A DNA stretch of 64,000 nucleotides. It comes from JADFUS01 sp964600025 (GTDB taxonomy: Bacteria > Bacteroidota > Bacteroidia > Bacteroidales > Rikenellaceae). Each line of letters starts with the position of its first letter. Positions within the stretch are counted from its first letter, which is position 1. The position numbers and the translations under genes are program-made. The notes under the pieces are model-generated. The model made no database searches. It was not told where the DNA came from and saw only the letters and a list, made by a program, of their open reading frames with translations. This document shows, one piece after another, positions 18,725 to 27,839 of the stretch. The stretch is taken from assembly GCA_964600025.1 (NCBI GenBank), contig CAZRHJ010000002.1, forward strand, positions 56,882-120,881, given 5' to 3'.

Positions 18725-19581
18725 CTATATTTAAATATATACTCAAATAGCCTTGCTGGAATTATATTTTCGTCCTTAATAGTCGATATAGACCTAAACG
18801 CTGCATTACCATTTACCTCACAAACAGTATAAGAATCTTCGGTAAACAACAAATCCACACCTGCAAACTTCAAACCAACTGCACGACAACTCTCCAATGC
18901 AATCCTCTCAATTTCGGGGCTTATGTTTACTTGTTTCACACTTCCTCCTTGTGAGAAATTTGATTTAAAATCATTATCATTATATCGCATAACAGCATCT
19001 ACAACACTATCTCCTACAACCCAAACACGTATATCCTTTCCAAAAGATGTAGATATATATTCCTGTGCCACAACTTCATCATACTTGTTTAACACAATAT
19101 CAAAATCACTCTGGGATTTAATCATATAAACCTCATTTCCTTTGCTACCTTTTGCATATTTTGCTATAAAAACATCTGAACCAAAACACTCACAGCAACT
19201 CAAATAATTAGAAGCGTTATAAATGGTTTTTGGCGTTGGAATAGAATTTTTAGCCAAAAGTTGATGAGTAATTATCTTATCTAAGGAATTATACATTGCA
19301 TCGTGGGAATTAAGCAAACGAACCCCCATTAGCTCCAAATGTCGCATTAACACAAAATCATAACCACGTACAATAGCCAAATCTGGACGGTCGTCAATTT
19401 GTTCTCCATTTTCGGAAATAGTCAAACGAGAATTAAAAATACCCAAAGAAATATTCTCAACAAGCAATACTCTCAAATTCACCCCCTGAGCAGAAGCCTC
19501 ACTACAAATCCAACGATAAGCCTCCTCGTTCATAGAGCATTTTGATTGAGGATAAAATATCCAAACATTCTTTCTATTCAT
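18712..19581 (-). CDS. RimK-like ATP-grasp ligase
   Basis: 289-aa ATP-grasp enzyme of the RimK/glutamate-ligase type, expected to form a peptide-like bond between a carboxylate (via acyl phosphate) and an amine. Visible motifs: lid and nucleotide-binding segment VFIAKYAKGSKGNEVYMI, DIRVWVVGDSVVDAVMRY, and the metal-binding FAGVDLLFTED...CEVNGNAAFRS. The substrate is not predictable. It overlaps the end of the glycerate kinase gene by 8 nt, so they form one unit. The last residues SIVR and the stop codon are encoded by the terminal repeat of element copy 2, so the native C-terminus was probably replaced. Confidence 0.82.
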   Translation of the reverse strand: MNRKNVWIFYPQSKCSMNEEAYRWICSEASAQGVNLRVLLVENISLGIFNSRLTISENGEQIDDRPDLAIVRGYDFVLMRHLELMGVRLLNSHDAMYNSLDKIITHQLLAKNSIPTPKTIYNASNYLSCCECFGSDVFIAKYAKGSKGNEVYMIKSQSDFDIVLNKYDEVVAQEYISTSFGKDIRVWVVGDSVVDAVMRYNDNDFKSNFSQGGSVKQVNISPEIERIALESCRAVGLKFAGVDLLFTEDSYTVCEVNGNAAFRSISTIKDENIIPARLFEYIFKYSIVR

Positions 19582-20686
19582 TTTTCAAGTATTTTTTAAT
19601 TGTTTTTTTGACTAATTCATAAAGTAGTTCTTTTGTATTAGACATTGATTGTTCTCTTGTAACACCTTTACCAACAATGCTATAAACATCAAAACTATTA
19701 TCAAAATCATTGTCAAGCACTCCACAATAGGCAATCATATTGATATTATATTTTTGTGCGTATTCAAAAAGTACATTTAGTAATTTGCCGTTTTGCGTTT
19801 GTGCATCAATTTTTCCTTCGCCCGTTATTAACAAATCAGCGTCTAACAAATCCTCTTCTAATTTTATGGTTTGAGCAATTAGTTTTGCTCCCGAACAAAG
19901 TTCTGCACCAAAAAAAACAGACAAAGATGCACCAACACCTCCTGCTGCACCACCTCCCACAATAGTAGCCATATTTACGCCATAAATATCTTTTACTCGC
20001 TCTGCAAACAATCTCATAGACTTATCTAAGTACTCAACTTGGGCTAAATTTGCACCTTTCTGTGGAGCATAAACATAGGCAGCACCATTTGCACCATAGA
20101 GAGTATTTCGGACATCACAAGCAACTTTAAAACAACATTTAGAAACAAGTGTATCAAAGTCTTTTGTGTCTATATAATAAATATTTTCAAGATTAGAGCT
20201 AATGGCATCAAGCAAAAGATAATTCTTGTCAAAAAACTTCACACCCAAAGCACTCATCATACCCAAAGCACAATCATTCGAAGCACTACCACCTATACCC
20301 AAAACAAAATCTGTATACCCTGCCTCAATGGCACTTCTCACTACCAATCCGAAACCATAAGACGAGGCCTTCATAATATCATATTCAGACTCCTGCAATT
20401 TGGCAAGTCCAACAGTCTGGGACATTTCTACAATAACAGTTTTGTTATCCAAAACTACATATTCGCCACAACAACTACGACCAAAAGCATCTACACTTTC
20501 CACAAAATATTTTTGACGAGAATAAGCATACAACACATCTGCTGTACCATCTCCACCGTCAGCCATAGGCTTGAATACAATATTCACATTATCATCAATA
20601 GAATGAATTGCACTACCTACAATTTCACAAAACTCCAAAGAGCTAAGTGAGGATTTGAATTTATCTGGTGCAATAACAATTTTCAT
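19574..20686 (-). CDS. Glycerate 2-kinase (GlxK/GarK family)
   Basis: Phosphorylates D-glycerate to 2-phosphoglycerate. Family signatures seen: IVIAPDKFKSSLSSLEFCE at the N-terminus, FKPMADGGDGTADVL, DFVLGIGGSASNDCALGM, and GAELCSGAKLIAQTI with LLITGEGKIDAQTQNGK. 370 aa is full length. It is the first gene of a two-gene unit with the ATP-grasp ligase and is divergent from thiM (61 nt between the chosen starts). Confidence 0.94.
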   Translation of the reverse strand: MKIVIAPDKFKSSLSSLEFCEIVGSAIHSIDDNVNIVFKPMADGGDGTADVLYAYSRQKYFVESVDAFGRSCCGEYVVLDNKTVIVEMSQTVGLAKLQESEYDIMKASSYGFGLVVRSAIEAGYTDFVLGIGGSASNDCALGMMSALGVKFFDKNYLLLDAISSNLENIYYIDTKDFDTLVSKCCFKVACDVRNTLYGANGAAYVYAPQKGANLAQVEYLDKSMRLFAERVKDIYGVNMATIVGGGAAGGVGASLSVFFGAELCSGAKLIAQTIKLEEDLLDADLLITGEGKIDAQTQNGKLLNVLFEYAQKYNINMIAYCGVLDNDFDNSFDVYSIVGKGVTREQSMSNTKELLYELVKKTIKKYLKNE

Positions 20687-20695
20687 AGTGCGATA

Positions 20696-20729
20696 TTTTG
20701 TGTAAAAATAAAAAAAAATACTATCTTTG
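20696..20729 (+). promoter_or_regulatory. thiM promoter
   Basis: TTTTG at 20696-20700 and TATCTTTG at 20722-20729 match the Bacteroidota -33/-7 pair with a 21-nt spacer. Transcription would begin about 20736, leaving only about 12 nt before the ATG at 20748. That excludes an upstream TTG start at 20727 and leaves no room for a TPP riboswitch. Confidence 0.7.
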
Positions 20730-20747
20730 ACAAAAGGATTTAAGAAA

Positions 20748-21542
20748 ATGAAGAATAAAATTTGGGATAATATCCAGAAAATAAGAAAAAACTCACCATT
20801 GGTTCACAGCATAACCAATTATGTAGTAATGAACAATACTGCAAATGCACTTCTTGCTTGTGGTGCATCTCCAATTATGGCTCACGCAATAGAGGAGATT
20901 GAAGAAATGGTCAAACTTTGCAACTGTACTGTTATAAATATTGGCACTCTCGATAGTAATACCGCAGAGTCTATGTACAAAGCTATGCAAGTGGCAAAAC
21001 AACACAACAAACCAACTGTCTTAGACCCAGTTGGAGTTGGAGCAACTACGTTTAGACACAAAGTTGTACAAAATATTTTGAGCCAATCTATTCCAACTAT
21101 CATCAGAGGAAATGCAAGTGAAATAATGTGCATAGCAGGCATAACAACTCTTTCGAGAGGTGTTGATAGTAGCAATTCAACTCTTGATAGTCTTAGTTCT
21201 GCAATAAACCTAAGCAAACAACTGAATACAACTATAAGTATCAGTGGCGAAATAGATTTTGTAGTAAATGGAAATAGTATAGCCAAAATATATAATGGAT
21301 CATATATTATGGAACGGGTTACTGGTATGGGTTGCACATCTTCTGCAATTCACGGAGCCGCTTTGGGAGTTTGCAATGATAGTTTTATGGCAGCCATTAC
21401 AGCAAATGCACTTATGGGAGTATGCGGAGAATTATCAGCAAAAGAAAGCAAAGGTACAGGCTCTTTTCAAGTAAATTTCTTAGACAAACTATATACACTT
21501 AGCAAAGAAGAATTTATGGATTGTGTAAAAATTGAATTATAA
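20748..21542 (+). CDS. thiM: Hydroxyethylthiazole kinase ThiM
   Basis: Phosphorylates 4-methyl-5-(2-hydroxyethyl)thiazole in thiamin salvage. Signatures: SPLVHSITNYVVMNNTANAL, TVLDPVGVGATTFR, IIRGNASEIMCIAG, and the catalytic-loop VTGMGCTSSAIHGA in which the family Cys/Gly region is kept. The ATG at 20748 is chosen over an upstream in-frame TTG because that codon lies in the promoter -7 box. It is followed by thiE after 4 nt and then by a TPR gene, a compact thiamin-salvage operon. Confidence 0.95.
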   Translation: MKNKIWDNIQKIRKNSPLVHSITNYVVMNNTANALLACGASPIMAHAIEEIEEMVKLCNCTVINIGTLDSNTAESMYKAMQVAKQHNKPTVLDPVGVGATTFRHKVVQNILSQSIPTIIRGNASEIMCIAGITTLSRGVDSSNSTLDSLSSAINLSKQLNTTISISGEIDFVVNGNSIAKIYNGSYIMERVTGMGCTSSAIHGAALGVCNDSFMAAITANALMGVCGELSAKESKGTGSFQVNFLDKLYTLSKEEFMDCVKIEL

Positions 21543-21546
21543 AACA

Positions 21547-22173
21547 ATGGAATTATATTTGGTTACAGACGAGGAACTATTGGAAGGCAAAGATTTTTTT
21601 AAGACAATAGAAGATGCAGTCAAAGGCGGTGTTACAATGGTTCAGTTAAGAGAAAAACAACTTTGCACAAAGGATTTTTGCGAAAAAGCCATAGCACTAA
21701 AAAAACTTTTAAGACCTTATAACGTACCACTAATTATAAACGACAGAATAGATATTGCACTTGCGTGTGATGCAGACGGCGTACATATCGGTCAAAGTGA
21801 TATGCCCTACTCTATTGCAAGAAAAATACTTGGAAAAAATAAAATCATTGGACTCTCTGTGGAAAACAAAGAGGAAGTTATCTTGGCAAATAGCTTGGAC
21901 GTGGATTATATTGCAGCAAGCCCAGTATTTTCGACCCCTACAAAAACAAATACAATAATCCAGTGGGGAATAGACGGAATTGAGTGGATACGCAAAAACT
22001 CCAAACACCCATTAGTCGCAATAGGCAGAATGAACAGCGATACCATCTCAGACACAATCACTGCTGGGGCAGATTCTGTGGCAGTAGTTTCTGCAATTAT
22101 TTCGTCAGAAAATCCTATGCAAAGTGCAAAAGAATTAAGCCAAATAATAAAAACTGCTAAAACAAAAAGATGA
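21547..22173 (+). CDS. thiE: Thiamin-phosphate synthase ThiE
   Basis: Joins the hydroxymethylpyrimidine diphosphate and thiazole phosphate halves to make thiamin phosphate. It is a 208-aa TIM barrel with TMVQLREKQLCTKDF, PLIINDRIDIALACDADGVH, GQSDMPYSIARKILG and DYIAASPVFSTPTKTN. The ATG at 21547 is preferred to an upstream TTG (21532) that overlaps thiM. The last codons overlap the ATG of the TPR gene (ATGA at 22170). Confidence 0.94.
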   Translation: MELYLVTDEELLEGKDFFKTIEDAVKGGVTMVQLREKQLCTKDFCEKAIALKKLLRPYNVPLIINDRIDIALACDADGVHIGQSDMPYSIARKILGKNKIIGLSVENKEEVILANSLDVDYIAASPVFSTPTKTNTIIQWGIDGIEWIRKNSKHPLVAIGRMNSDTISDTITAGADSVAVVSAIISSENPMQSAKELSQIIKTAKTKR

Positions 22174-22982
22174 AAAGAATATATTTGATAATTATTTTTG
22201 GTTTATTAATAGCAAATTACAGCTTTGGACAAAGTGCCAGAGAATACTACAATATGGCTTTGGAGGAGGTCAAAAAAGACAATCACGTAAAAGCCATTGA
22301 TTATTTTACTCTTGCCATAAGCAAACAGCCAAACAACGATGTTGCAGTCTACGGCAGAGCGTGTTCCAAAATGCACATAGGCGATACAGAAGGAGCTATT
22401 TTCGATTTTGATATGGCTATCGAGCTTAATCCAAACAATTATTTTGCCTACCATAACCTTGGAGTTATCGAATATAATGCAAACAACTTAGATGCCGCTT
22501 TGGGCTATTTCAAAATTTCATTAAAAATAGACCCAACAAATACTTTTGCTCAATTTTCGATTGCTCAAATAAACTACGAAAAACAAGAAATAGACGAGGC
22601 AATAAAATATTTTGAGGCTACACTTAGAAACGACAAAACGCTAAAACTTCTGAAACACGAACAAAAAATATATTGTCGCACGTACTACGCCAGTGCTTTG
22701 TCAATGACAAAACGCTTTGACGAGGCTCTCAACCAAATAAACATTTCCTTAGAACTTGATTCAAAAAACTACGAAGCTCATTATATAAAAGGGTCGATAC
22801 TATACGAACAAAAAAAATATAGTGATGCAATACTTAGCTACGATACAGCACTTATACTAAACAAAGATTTTGGTTACGGTTACTTTGCAAGAGGAATTGC
22901 AAAACGTGCATTGGGGGACAAAATTGGAGCTACTCAGGATTTTGAAATAGCAAAAAGTTATGGATTTATAGCAGAGAAATAA
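22170..22982 (+). CDS. Exported TPR protein
   Basis: 270-aa protein with a signal peptide (MKRIYLIIIFGLLIANYSFG) followed by at least six tetratricopeptide repeats (for example NPNNYFAYHNLGVIEYNANN and DPTNTFAQFSIAQINYEKQE), so a periplasmic or membrane-associated protein-interaction scaffold. Its start overlaps the end of thiE by 4 nt, but nothing in the sequence ties it to thiamin metabolism. The sequence just after its stop (ATTATTGCTGTTCAG) resembles the terminus of the interspersed element. Confidence 0.88.
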   Translation: MKRIYLIIIFGLLIANYSFGQSAREYYNMALEEVKKDNHVKAIDYFTLAISKQPNNDVAVYGRACSKMHIGDTEGAIFDFDMAIELNPNNYFAYHNLGVIEYNANNLDAALGYFKISLKIDPTNTFAQFSIAQINYEKQEIDEAIKYFEATLRNDKTLKLLKHEQKIYCRTYYASALSMTKRFDEALNQINISLELDSKNYEAHYIKGSILYEQKKYSDAILSYDTALILNKDFGYGYFARGIAKRALGDKIGATQDFEIAKSYGFIAEK

Positions 22983-23037
22983 TTATTGCTGTTCAGAATA
23001 AATAATACTTTTTTTAACTATAAATACTACAAAAGTA

Positions 23038-23045
23038 TATTTTTG
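23038..23045 (+). promoter_or_regulatory. Promoter -7 box of the YecH-like gene
   Basis: TATTTTTG at 23038-23045 lies 37 nt before the ATG at 23082. It supports that ATG over an upstream in-frame TTG at 22986. Confidence 0.5.
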
Positions 23046-23081
23046 CGTTACTTAATCAATAAAATTAAAAATATAGTTTAT

Positions 23082-23312
23082 ATGATTCACGCACACGAAA
23101 TACTCCGAATGATGGAGGGGAACACTTACACAAAAGAAAATTTAAAATTAGCTATAATCGAGAAATTCGGTTCAGAGGCAAGATTTAATACTTGTTCTGC
23201 CGAAGGAATGAACGCCAACGAAGTAATAGAATTCCTCGAACAAAAAGGCAAATTCAAACCAAGTGAAAACGGTTTCACTATGGATATAAGCAAAGTTTGT
23301 AGCGATTATTAA
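23082..23312 (+). CDS. YecH-family (DUF2492) putative metal-binding protein
   Basis: 76-aa protein beginning MIHAHEILRMMEGNTYTKEN and containing FNTCSAEGMNANEVIEFLEQ; the His residues near the start and two Cys are the conserved positions of the YecH/DUF2492 family. The family is annotated as metal-binding from conserved His/Cys positions, with no established function. The first ATG after the promoter was taken as start. A terminator follows at 23317. Confidence 0.85.
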   Translation: MIHAHEILRMMEGNTYTKENLKLAIIEKFGSEARFNTCSAEGMNANEVIEFLEQKGKFKPSENGFTMDISKVCSDY

Positions 23313-23316
23313 ACAA

Positions 23317-23355
23317 AAAAAAGCGTAAAAATGAAATTCATTCTTACGCTTTTTT
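23317..23355 (+). terminator. Terminator after the YecH-like gene
   Basis: AAAAAAGCGTAA (23317-23328) pairs with TTACGCTTTTTT (23344-23355), with an inner AATGA/TCATT stem. It begins 5 nt after the stop codon. Confidence 0.85.
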
Positions 23356-23425
23356 ATTTATTGCTACCTTGCAATATTTTCATCTTTCAGAAATTATGGT
23401 TTGATAAAATTTCCAAAATATCACA

Positions 23426-23459
23426 AAAAAATGGAGAAACTACTGTTTCTCCATTTTTT
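23426..23459. terminator. Terminator of the TPR lipoprotein gene
   Basis: AAAAAATGGAGAAAC (23426-23440), a 4-nt loop TACT, and its perfect complement (23445-23459). T-runs on both sides make it active in either direction; it sits 18 nt beyond the minus-strand gene end. Confidence 0.85.
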
Positions 23460-23476
23460 GTTTATGTGATTTAAAA

Positions 23477-25123
23477 TTATTTCATCAAGTTAATCTCAAT
23501 CATAATTTCATCTTTAAGAGCACCACATTTAGCAGCTAATTCTTCAGCAGTTTTGAAATCACCTTCTTTTGCAATTACAAGAGCCTCAACAGCTTTTGCA
23601 TACATACAAGTGTGACCTTTAACTGTTTGTTTAGCACCAGCCAAATCACCTGAAAGGATTTGAGCGATACCTTTTTCAGAACCTGCGTGGCAATATTTGA
23701 TAGCTTCAGCATATTCGCCTTGTCTTAGGTAAACCAAACCAAGGTTTTCTTTTGCTGTGTTAAGCTGACCAGCAACAGAAGAGAAATAGTTTTTAGCCTC
23801 AGCAATTTTGTTATCTCTGAAAGCAACAGCACCTAAGTTATTAACAACCTCAGCAGCAGAAGAGTTAAGTTGAGCAGCTTTTGCAAATTGAGCTTTTGCC
23901 TCAGCTACATTACCTTTTGTATAAAGAGCAATAGCGTTATTGTTGATTGTTCTCCAATCTTGAGAATATTTCTCAGCAGCAGCAGCGTAAACTTTTGCTT
24001 TTGTGTCAATATCTTCAAACAAAGTAGCAGCAAACAACATTTCTTCTACGTTAAGTTTTTTAACGTTTGAGTGAACTATTTCTTTCAATTCCTCGTCAGT
24101 ATAGCCTTGGATTTCAACGCTAACTTCCATTTTAGAACGACGAAGTTGTGGAAGAACTTTCTCTTTAAGAATAGTGAATACAGAAGAAAGGTTTTTGATT
24201 TCCTCATCACGTTTAGCTGGATCGTTGTACATATTCAAGATTTGAAGAATCATATCTTTTTCAGCGATATCAGATTTTTCAACCAATGCTTTGAAACCGT
24301 CCCAGTCCTCACCAAGAGCATCAAAATCAAGAAGATTGTTAATGTTTTTCTTTGCAAATTCTTTGTTTACAGATTTCTGAGTAGCTTTCGAACGGTTTTG
24401 AGAAAGTTTATCGTTAAATTTAACTGGACCGTCAGGAGAAGCGTAAGATTTAGTGTGAACATCAGAAACTGTTCTACGTGGGTTTTCTCTATTGTCAAGA
24501 ATGAATTGTTGAAGAGCTTTAACTTCTTCGTTATTCAATTCTGCTTTTCTAACAACTGAGCTATTGATTCTGAATAGGATATTAGCCTCTTCAACCTCAG
24601 TAGTTACACGTTGGAAATTATCTTTTGCAAAAGCAAATTTAGGAGCTTTAACTAAGTTTTGGATAATGCTTACACCTTTTGCAGCAGGTATGTCAGCAAG
24701 TGGAAGGAATGATTGACCTTTTTTACACTGAACCTCAATACGCATAACCAATTTAGAAACACGAATATTTTTTTCGTAAGTAACTTTTGAGTTGATTTTA
24801 GCAACACCACCTGTTGTAAGGATTGTTTGGTAGTTACCAACAGCTTTCTCGCCTTGTACAAAATAAGGCTCAGCAGCTAATTCTCCACCTTCGTAAATAA
24901 ATACAGGTGTAATTTTGTAAGTAGCTGTATTTTTAACAAATTTTGCAGGGATAGAAACCTCTGCTGTGAAAGGAACTACATCACCTTTCAAAGAAACAGG
25001 AGAAGGATTTGTATTAACGCTCAAAGCATCTACTCTTTTAGAAGCAGCTTTAAAACAGTTACAACCTGTCAACAAGATAGTAGCAAACATAGCTACCAAA
25101 CTGATTTTCAAGAATTTTTTCAT
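23477..25123 (-). CDS. TPR-containing outer-membrane-type lipoprotein
   Basis: 548 aa with a lipoprotein signal (ILLTGCNCFK, lipobox LTGC at about 18-21). The N-terminal half (about 40-200) is a beta-rich domain typical of Bacteroidales lipoproteins (NTNPSPVSLKGDVVPFTAEV). A central region with RTVSDVHTKSYASPDGP and SQNRSKATQKSVNKEF resembles an OmpA-like peptidoglycan-binding segment. The C-terminal third holds TPR repeats (NSSAAEVVNNLGAVAFRDNK). A role in anchoring or maintaining the envelope is inferred; the exact function is unknown. Ala/Glu-rich composition and good codon use suggest high expression. Confidence 0.82.
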   Translation of the reverse strand: MKKFLKISLVAMFATILLTGCNCFKAASKRVDALSVNTNPSPVSLKGDVVPFTAEVSIPAKFVKNTATYKITPVFIYEGGELAAEPYFVQGEKAVGNYQTILTTGGVAKINSKVTYEKNIRVSKLVMRIEVQCKKGQSFLPLADIPAAKGVSIIQNLVKAPKFAFAKDNFQRVTTEVEEANILFRINSSVVRKAELNNEEVKALQQFILDNRENPRRTVSDVHTKSYASPDGPVKFNDKLSQNRSKATQKSVNKEFAKKNINNLLDFDALGEDWDGFKALVEKSDIAEKDMILQILNMYNDPAKRDEEIKNLSSVFTILKEKVLPQLRRSKMEVSVEIQGYTDEELKEIVHSNVKKLNVEEMLFAATLFEDIDTKAKVYAAAAEKYSQDWRTINNNAIALYTKGNVAEAKAQFAKAAQLNSSAAEVVNNLGAVAFRDNKIAEAKNYFSSVAGQLNTAKENLGLVYLRQGEYAEAIKYCHAGSEKGIAQILSGDLAGAKQTVKGHTCMYAKAVEALVIAKEGDFKTAEELAAKCGALKDEIMIEINLMK

Positions 25124-25235
25124 TGTTTTACAGATAATTTAAGTTTATTAATTTGTTTTATTATTATTACGATTTTTAAACATTGCAAAAATATAAAAAT
25201 ATTTAAAAAAAATAACTTTATTTTTTAACTAATAT

Positions 25236-27413
25236 TTATTTTTTTTCAGTGTTTTCAGTTTTCTCTGGTCTTTCTCTTCTTTCAGGTCTTTCTGTTCTTT
25301 CAGGTTTAGGCAAAAGCACCTTACGAGAAAGTTTAAGTTTACCAGACTTGTCAATATCAATCAATTTAACTTCAATTTCGTCGCCTTGTTTGATACCAGT
25401 ATCTTCCATAGTCTCAAAACGTTTGTAATCTATCTCAGAGATATGCAACAAACCGTCTTTTCCTGGAAGAATCTCGATAAACGCACCGAAAGACATAATA
25501 TTTTTAACTTTACCTTTGTAAATTTCACCAACTTCTGGAACTGCAATAATACCTTTAATTCTTGCAAGTGCTGCATCAATAGCATTTTTGTCAGCTGCAA
25601 AAATATCAACAAGACCTTTGCCATCAACTTCTGTAATAGTAATAGTCGCACCAGTTACTTTTTGCATTTCTTGAATAACTTTACCACCAGGGCCTATAAT
25701 TGCACCAATAAAATCTCCCGGAACAGTGATTTGAACCATACGTGGAACGTGAGGTTTGTAGTCTTCACGAGGAGCAGCAATAGTATCAGTAATTTTGCCT
25801 AAGATGTGCATACGACCAACTCTTGCTTGTTCCAATGCTTTTGCAAGAACCTCATAAGGAAGTCCATCAACTTTAATATCCATTTGAGTAGCAGTAATAC
25901 CGTCTTTTGTACCTGTTACTTTAAAGTCCATATCTCCCAAGTGGTCTTCGTCTCCCAAAATATCTGAAAGAACAGCAAACTTACCGTTACCACCCTCAGA
26001 AATAAGACCCATTGCAATACCTGAAACTGGTTTTTTGATTTGAACACCTGCGTCCATCAAAGCCAAAGTACCTGCACAAACAGTAGCCATAGATGAAGAA
26101 CCATTACTTTCCAAAATATCAGATACAACTCTAATTGCATAAGGGTTGTTTTCTGTTGGAATCATAGGTTTCAAAGCTCTGAATGCTAAGTTACCGTGTC
26201 CTACCTCACGACGAGAAATGCCTTTTGAAGGACGAGCCTCACCAGTAGAGAAAGGAGGGAAATTATAATGTAGTACAAATTTCTCTGTGCCTTGGAACAA
26301 AACTTCATCAATTTGTTTTTCGTCCATTTTTGTACCAAGAGTAACAGTTGTAAGTGATTGAGTTTCACCACGAGTAAAAACAGCAGAACCGTGAGGGCCC
26401 GGCAAATAACCTACCTCACACCAAATAGGACGAATCTCGTCTGTTTTACGACCGTCCAAACGCACACCCTCGTCCAAAATCATATTTCTCATTGCTTTTT
26501 TCAAAACATTATCGTGGAAATATTTACGAGCAAGTGGTTCTTTAACTGCCAATTCTTCTTCTGGAATTTCTGCAACAAAGTTATTGATTAATTCATCAAA
26601 TTTATCGCTACGTTCGTGTTTTGCAGATTGACTTTTTGCAATTTCATAGGCTTTGTCATAAAGCTCAGCAATTACTTTATCTCTCAACTCCAAATCGTTA
26701 GTTTCGTGGCAATAAACACGTTTTTCTTCTTTACCAACTTGTTTAGTCAATTCTAACTGTGCTGTACAGTGTTTTTTGATTTCTGTGTGAGCAAATTTGA
26801 TAGCATCAAGCATAACATCTTCGCTAACTTCTTTCATCTCACCTTCAACCATCATAATATTCTCGTATGAAGCTGCAACCATAATATCTAAGTCACAATT
26901 TTCCATTTGAGAGAATGTAGGGTTGATTGTAAACTCGCCATTAATACGAGCAACACGCACCTCAGAAATAGGACCTTGGAAAGGAATATCTGAAACTGCC
27001 AAAGCAGCAGAAGCTGCCAAACCAGCCAAAGCGTCTGGTTGAATATCTGGATCAGCTGAAACAAGTGTTACTGTAACAAACACATCAGCGTGATAATCTT
27101 CTGGGAACAAAGGACGTAAAGCACGGTCAATCAAACGAGAAATAAGAATCTCGTAGTCGTCAGCTCTACCTTCACGTTTAAGAAAACCACCTGGGAAACG
27201 TCCACAAGCAGCATATTTTTCTTTGTACTCAACTTGTAGTGGCATAAAATCCACACCTTCTTTTGCATCTTTTGCAGCTACAACGGTAGCAAGCAACATT
27301 GTATCGCCTTGGCGTACAACAACTGAGCCATCAGCTTGTTTAGCCAATTTGCCAGTTTCAATTACGATTTCGCGGTTTCCACTAAGAGGAATCGCCTTCT
27401 CAATATAGTTCAT
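25236..27413 (-). CDS. pnp: Polynucleotide phosphorylase
   Basis: 3'-to-5' phosphorolytic exoribonuclease of the mRNA-decay machinery. The 725-aa protein has two RNase PH domains (FMPLQVEYKEKYAACGRFPG in the first; GETQSLTTVTLGT and SDILGDEDHLGDMDFKVTGT in the second), then a KH domain (IGAIIGPGGKVIQEMQ, about 570-620) and an S1 domain (YKGKVKNIMSFGAFIEI, about 635-700). The tail is a charged PERTERPERRERPEKTEN low-complexity segment. It lies downstream of rpsO on the same strand, the classical rpsO-pnp order, but here separated by 426 nt holding an interspersed element. Confidence 0.99.
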   Translation of the reverse strand: MNYIEKAIPLSGNREIVIETGKLAKQADGSVVVRQGDTMLLATVVAAKDAKEGVDFMPLQVEYKEKYAACGRFPGGFLKREGRADDYEILISRLIDRALRPLFPEDYHADVFVTVTLVSADPDIQPDALAGLAASAALAVSDIPFQGPISEVRVARINGEFTINPTFSQMENCDLDIMVAASYENIMMVEGEMKEVSEDVMLDAIKFAHTEIKKHCTAQLELTKQVGKEEKRVYCHETNDLELRDKVIAELYDKAYEIAKSQSAKHERSDKFDELINNFVAEIPEEELAVKEPLARKYFHDNVLKKAMRNMILDEGVRLDGRKTDEIRPIWCEVGYLPGPHGSAVFTRGETQSLTTVTLGTKMDEKQIDEVLFQGTEKFVLHYNFPPFSTGEARPSKGISRREVGHGNLAFRALKPMIPTENNPYAIRVVSDILESNGSSSMATVCAGTLALMDAGVQIKKPVSGIAMGLISEGGNGKFAVLSDILGDEDHLGDMDFKVTGTKDGITATQMDIKVDGLPYEVLAKALEQARVGRMHILGKITDTIAAPREDYKPHVPRMVQITVPGDFIGAIIGPGGKVIQEMQKVTGATITITEVDGKGLVDIFAADKNAIDAALARIKGIIAVPEVGEIYKGKVKNIMSFGAFIEILPGKDGLLHISEIDYKRFETMEDTGIKQGDEIEVKLIDIDKSGKLKLSRKVLLPKPERTERPERRERPEKTENTEKK

Positions 27414-27532
27414 ATAAACTAAGAATAAATTTTACATCTTATAATTCCGTGTAAAGGTAAGAAAATATATTTTAAACTACAAATTTTATAAAGATTTTAT
27501 GCAATATTCATACCAACAAGTTATTTTTAGAC

Positions 27533-27773
27533 TATTGCTGTCTGGTAAAAATTTTAAAAATCGTTGTAATGTATTAAGCGTTAATATATTACAGTGTTTT
27601 AATTTGCGAGGGGCTTGGAAAAATAATTTTTATCTTTCCGAAATCTTAAAAGCTCCCAATAAACTCGGATCTCTTAGGCTATTTTGCATATATAACGTAG
27701 CGTACTGGCATACGTGAAGCAGAGCATCGGAGAAATAGACAAGATAGGCGAGTTTCGTTCTTAGCGAACAATA
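27533..27773. repeat. Full-length interspersed element with terminal inverted repeats, copy 3 (rpsO/pnp spacer)
   Basis: 241 bp from TATTGCTGTCTGGTAAAAAT to TTCTTAGCGAACAATA. Internal parts in order: an A/T-rich segment with a TAATGTATTAAGCGTTAATATATTA imperfect palindrome (described in two parts: TAATGTATTAAGC / GTTAATATATTA), ATCTTTCCGAAATCTTA, then AATAAACTCG and the hairpin core AACGTAGCGTACTGGCATACGTGAAGC, and CGAGTTTCG. The same layout recurs at 63824-64000. The short reading frames inside it have no protein-like features. Confidence 0.85.
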
Positions 27774-27791
27774 CTAATTTTAGATAAAAAA

Positions 27792-27815
27792 AGAGCATTC
27801 ATCAATGAATGCTCT
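27792..27815 (-). terminator. rpsO terminator
   Basis: AGAGCATTCAT (27792-27802), loop CA, ATGAATGCTCT (27805-27815); on the minus strand it is followed by a run of seven T. It lies 25 nt after the rpsO stop codon. Confidence 0.88.
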
Positions 27816-27839
27816 AAGTATTCTAATACAAGAATAGGA

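Noticed and set aside
20687..20747. TPP riboswitch upstream of thiM-thiE
   Set aside because: The promoter -7 box at 20722 leaves only about 12 nt of leader, and no thi-box sequence is visible.
24071..24559. 162-codon plus-strand frame opposite the TPR lipoprotein
   Set aside because: Ser/Phe/Asn-rich antisense shadow with no promoter or family features.
27499..27717. 72-codon open frame ending in a CIYNVAYWHT-like peptide, and a similar 102-codon frame at 63461-63769
   Set aside because: Both run through copies of the interspersed element and end in the same repeat-encoded peptide; they are by-products of the repeat, not genes.
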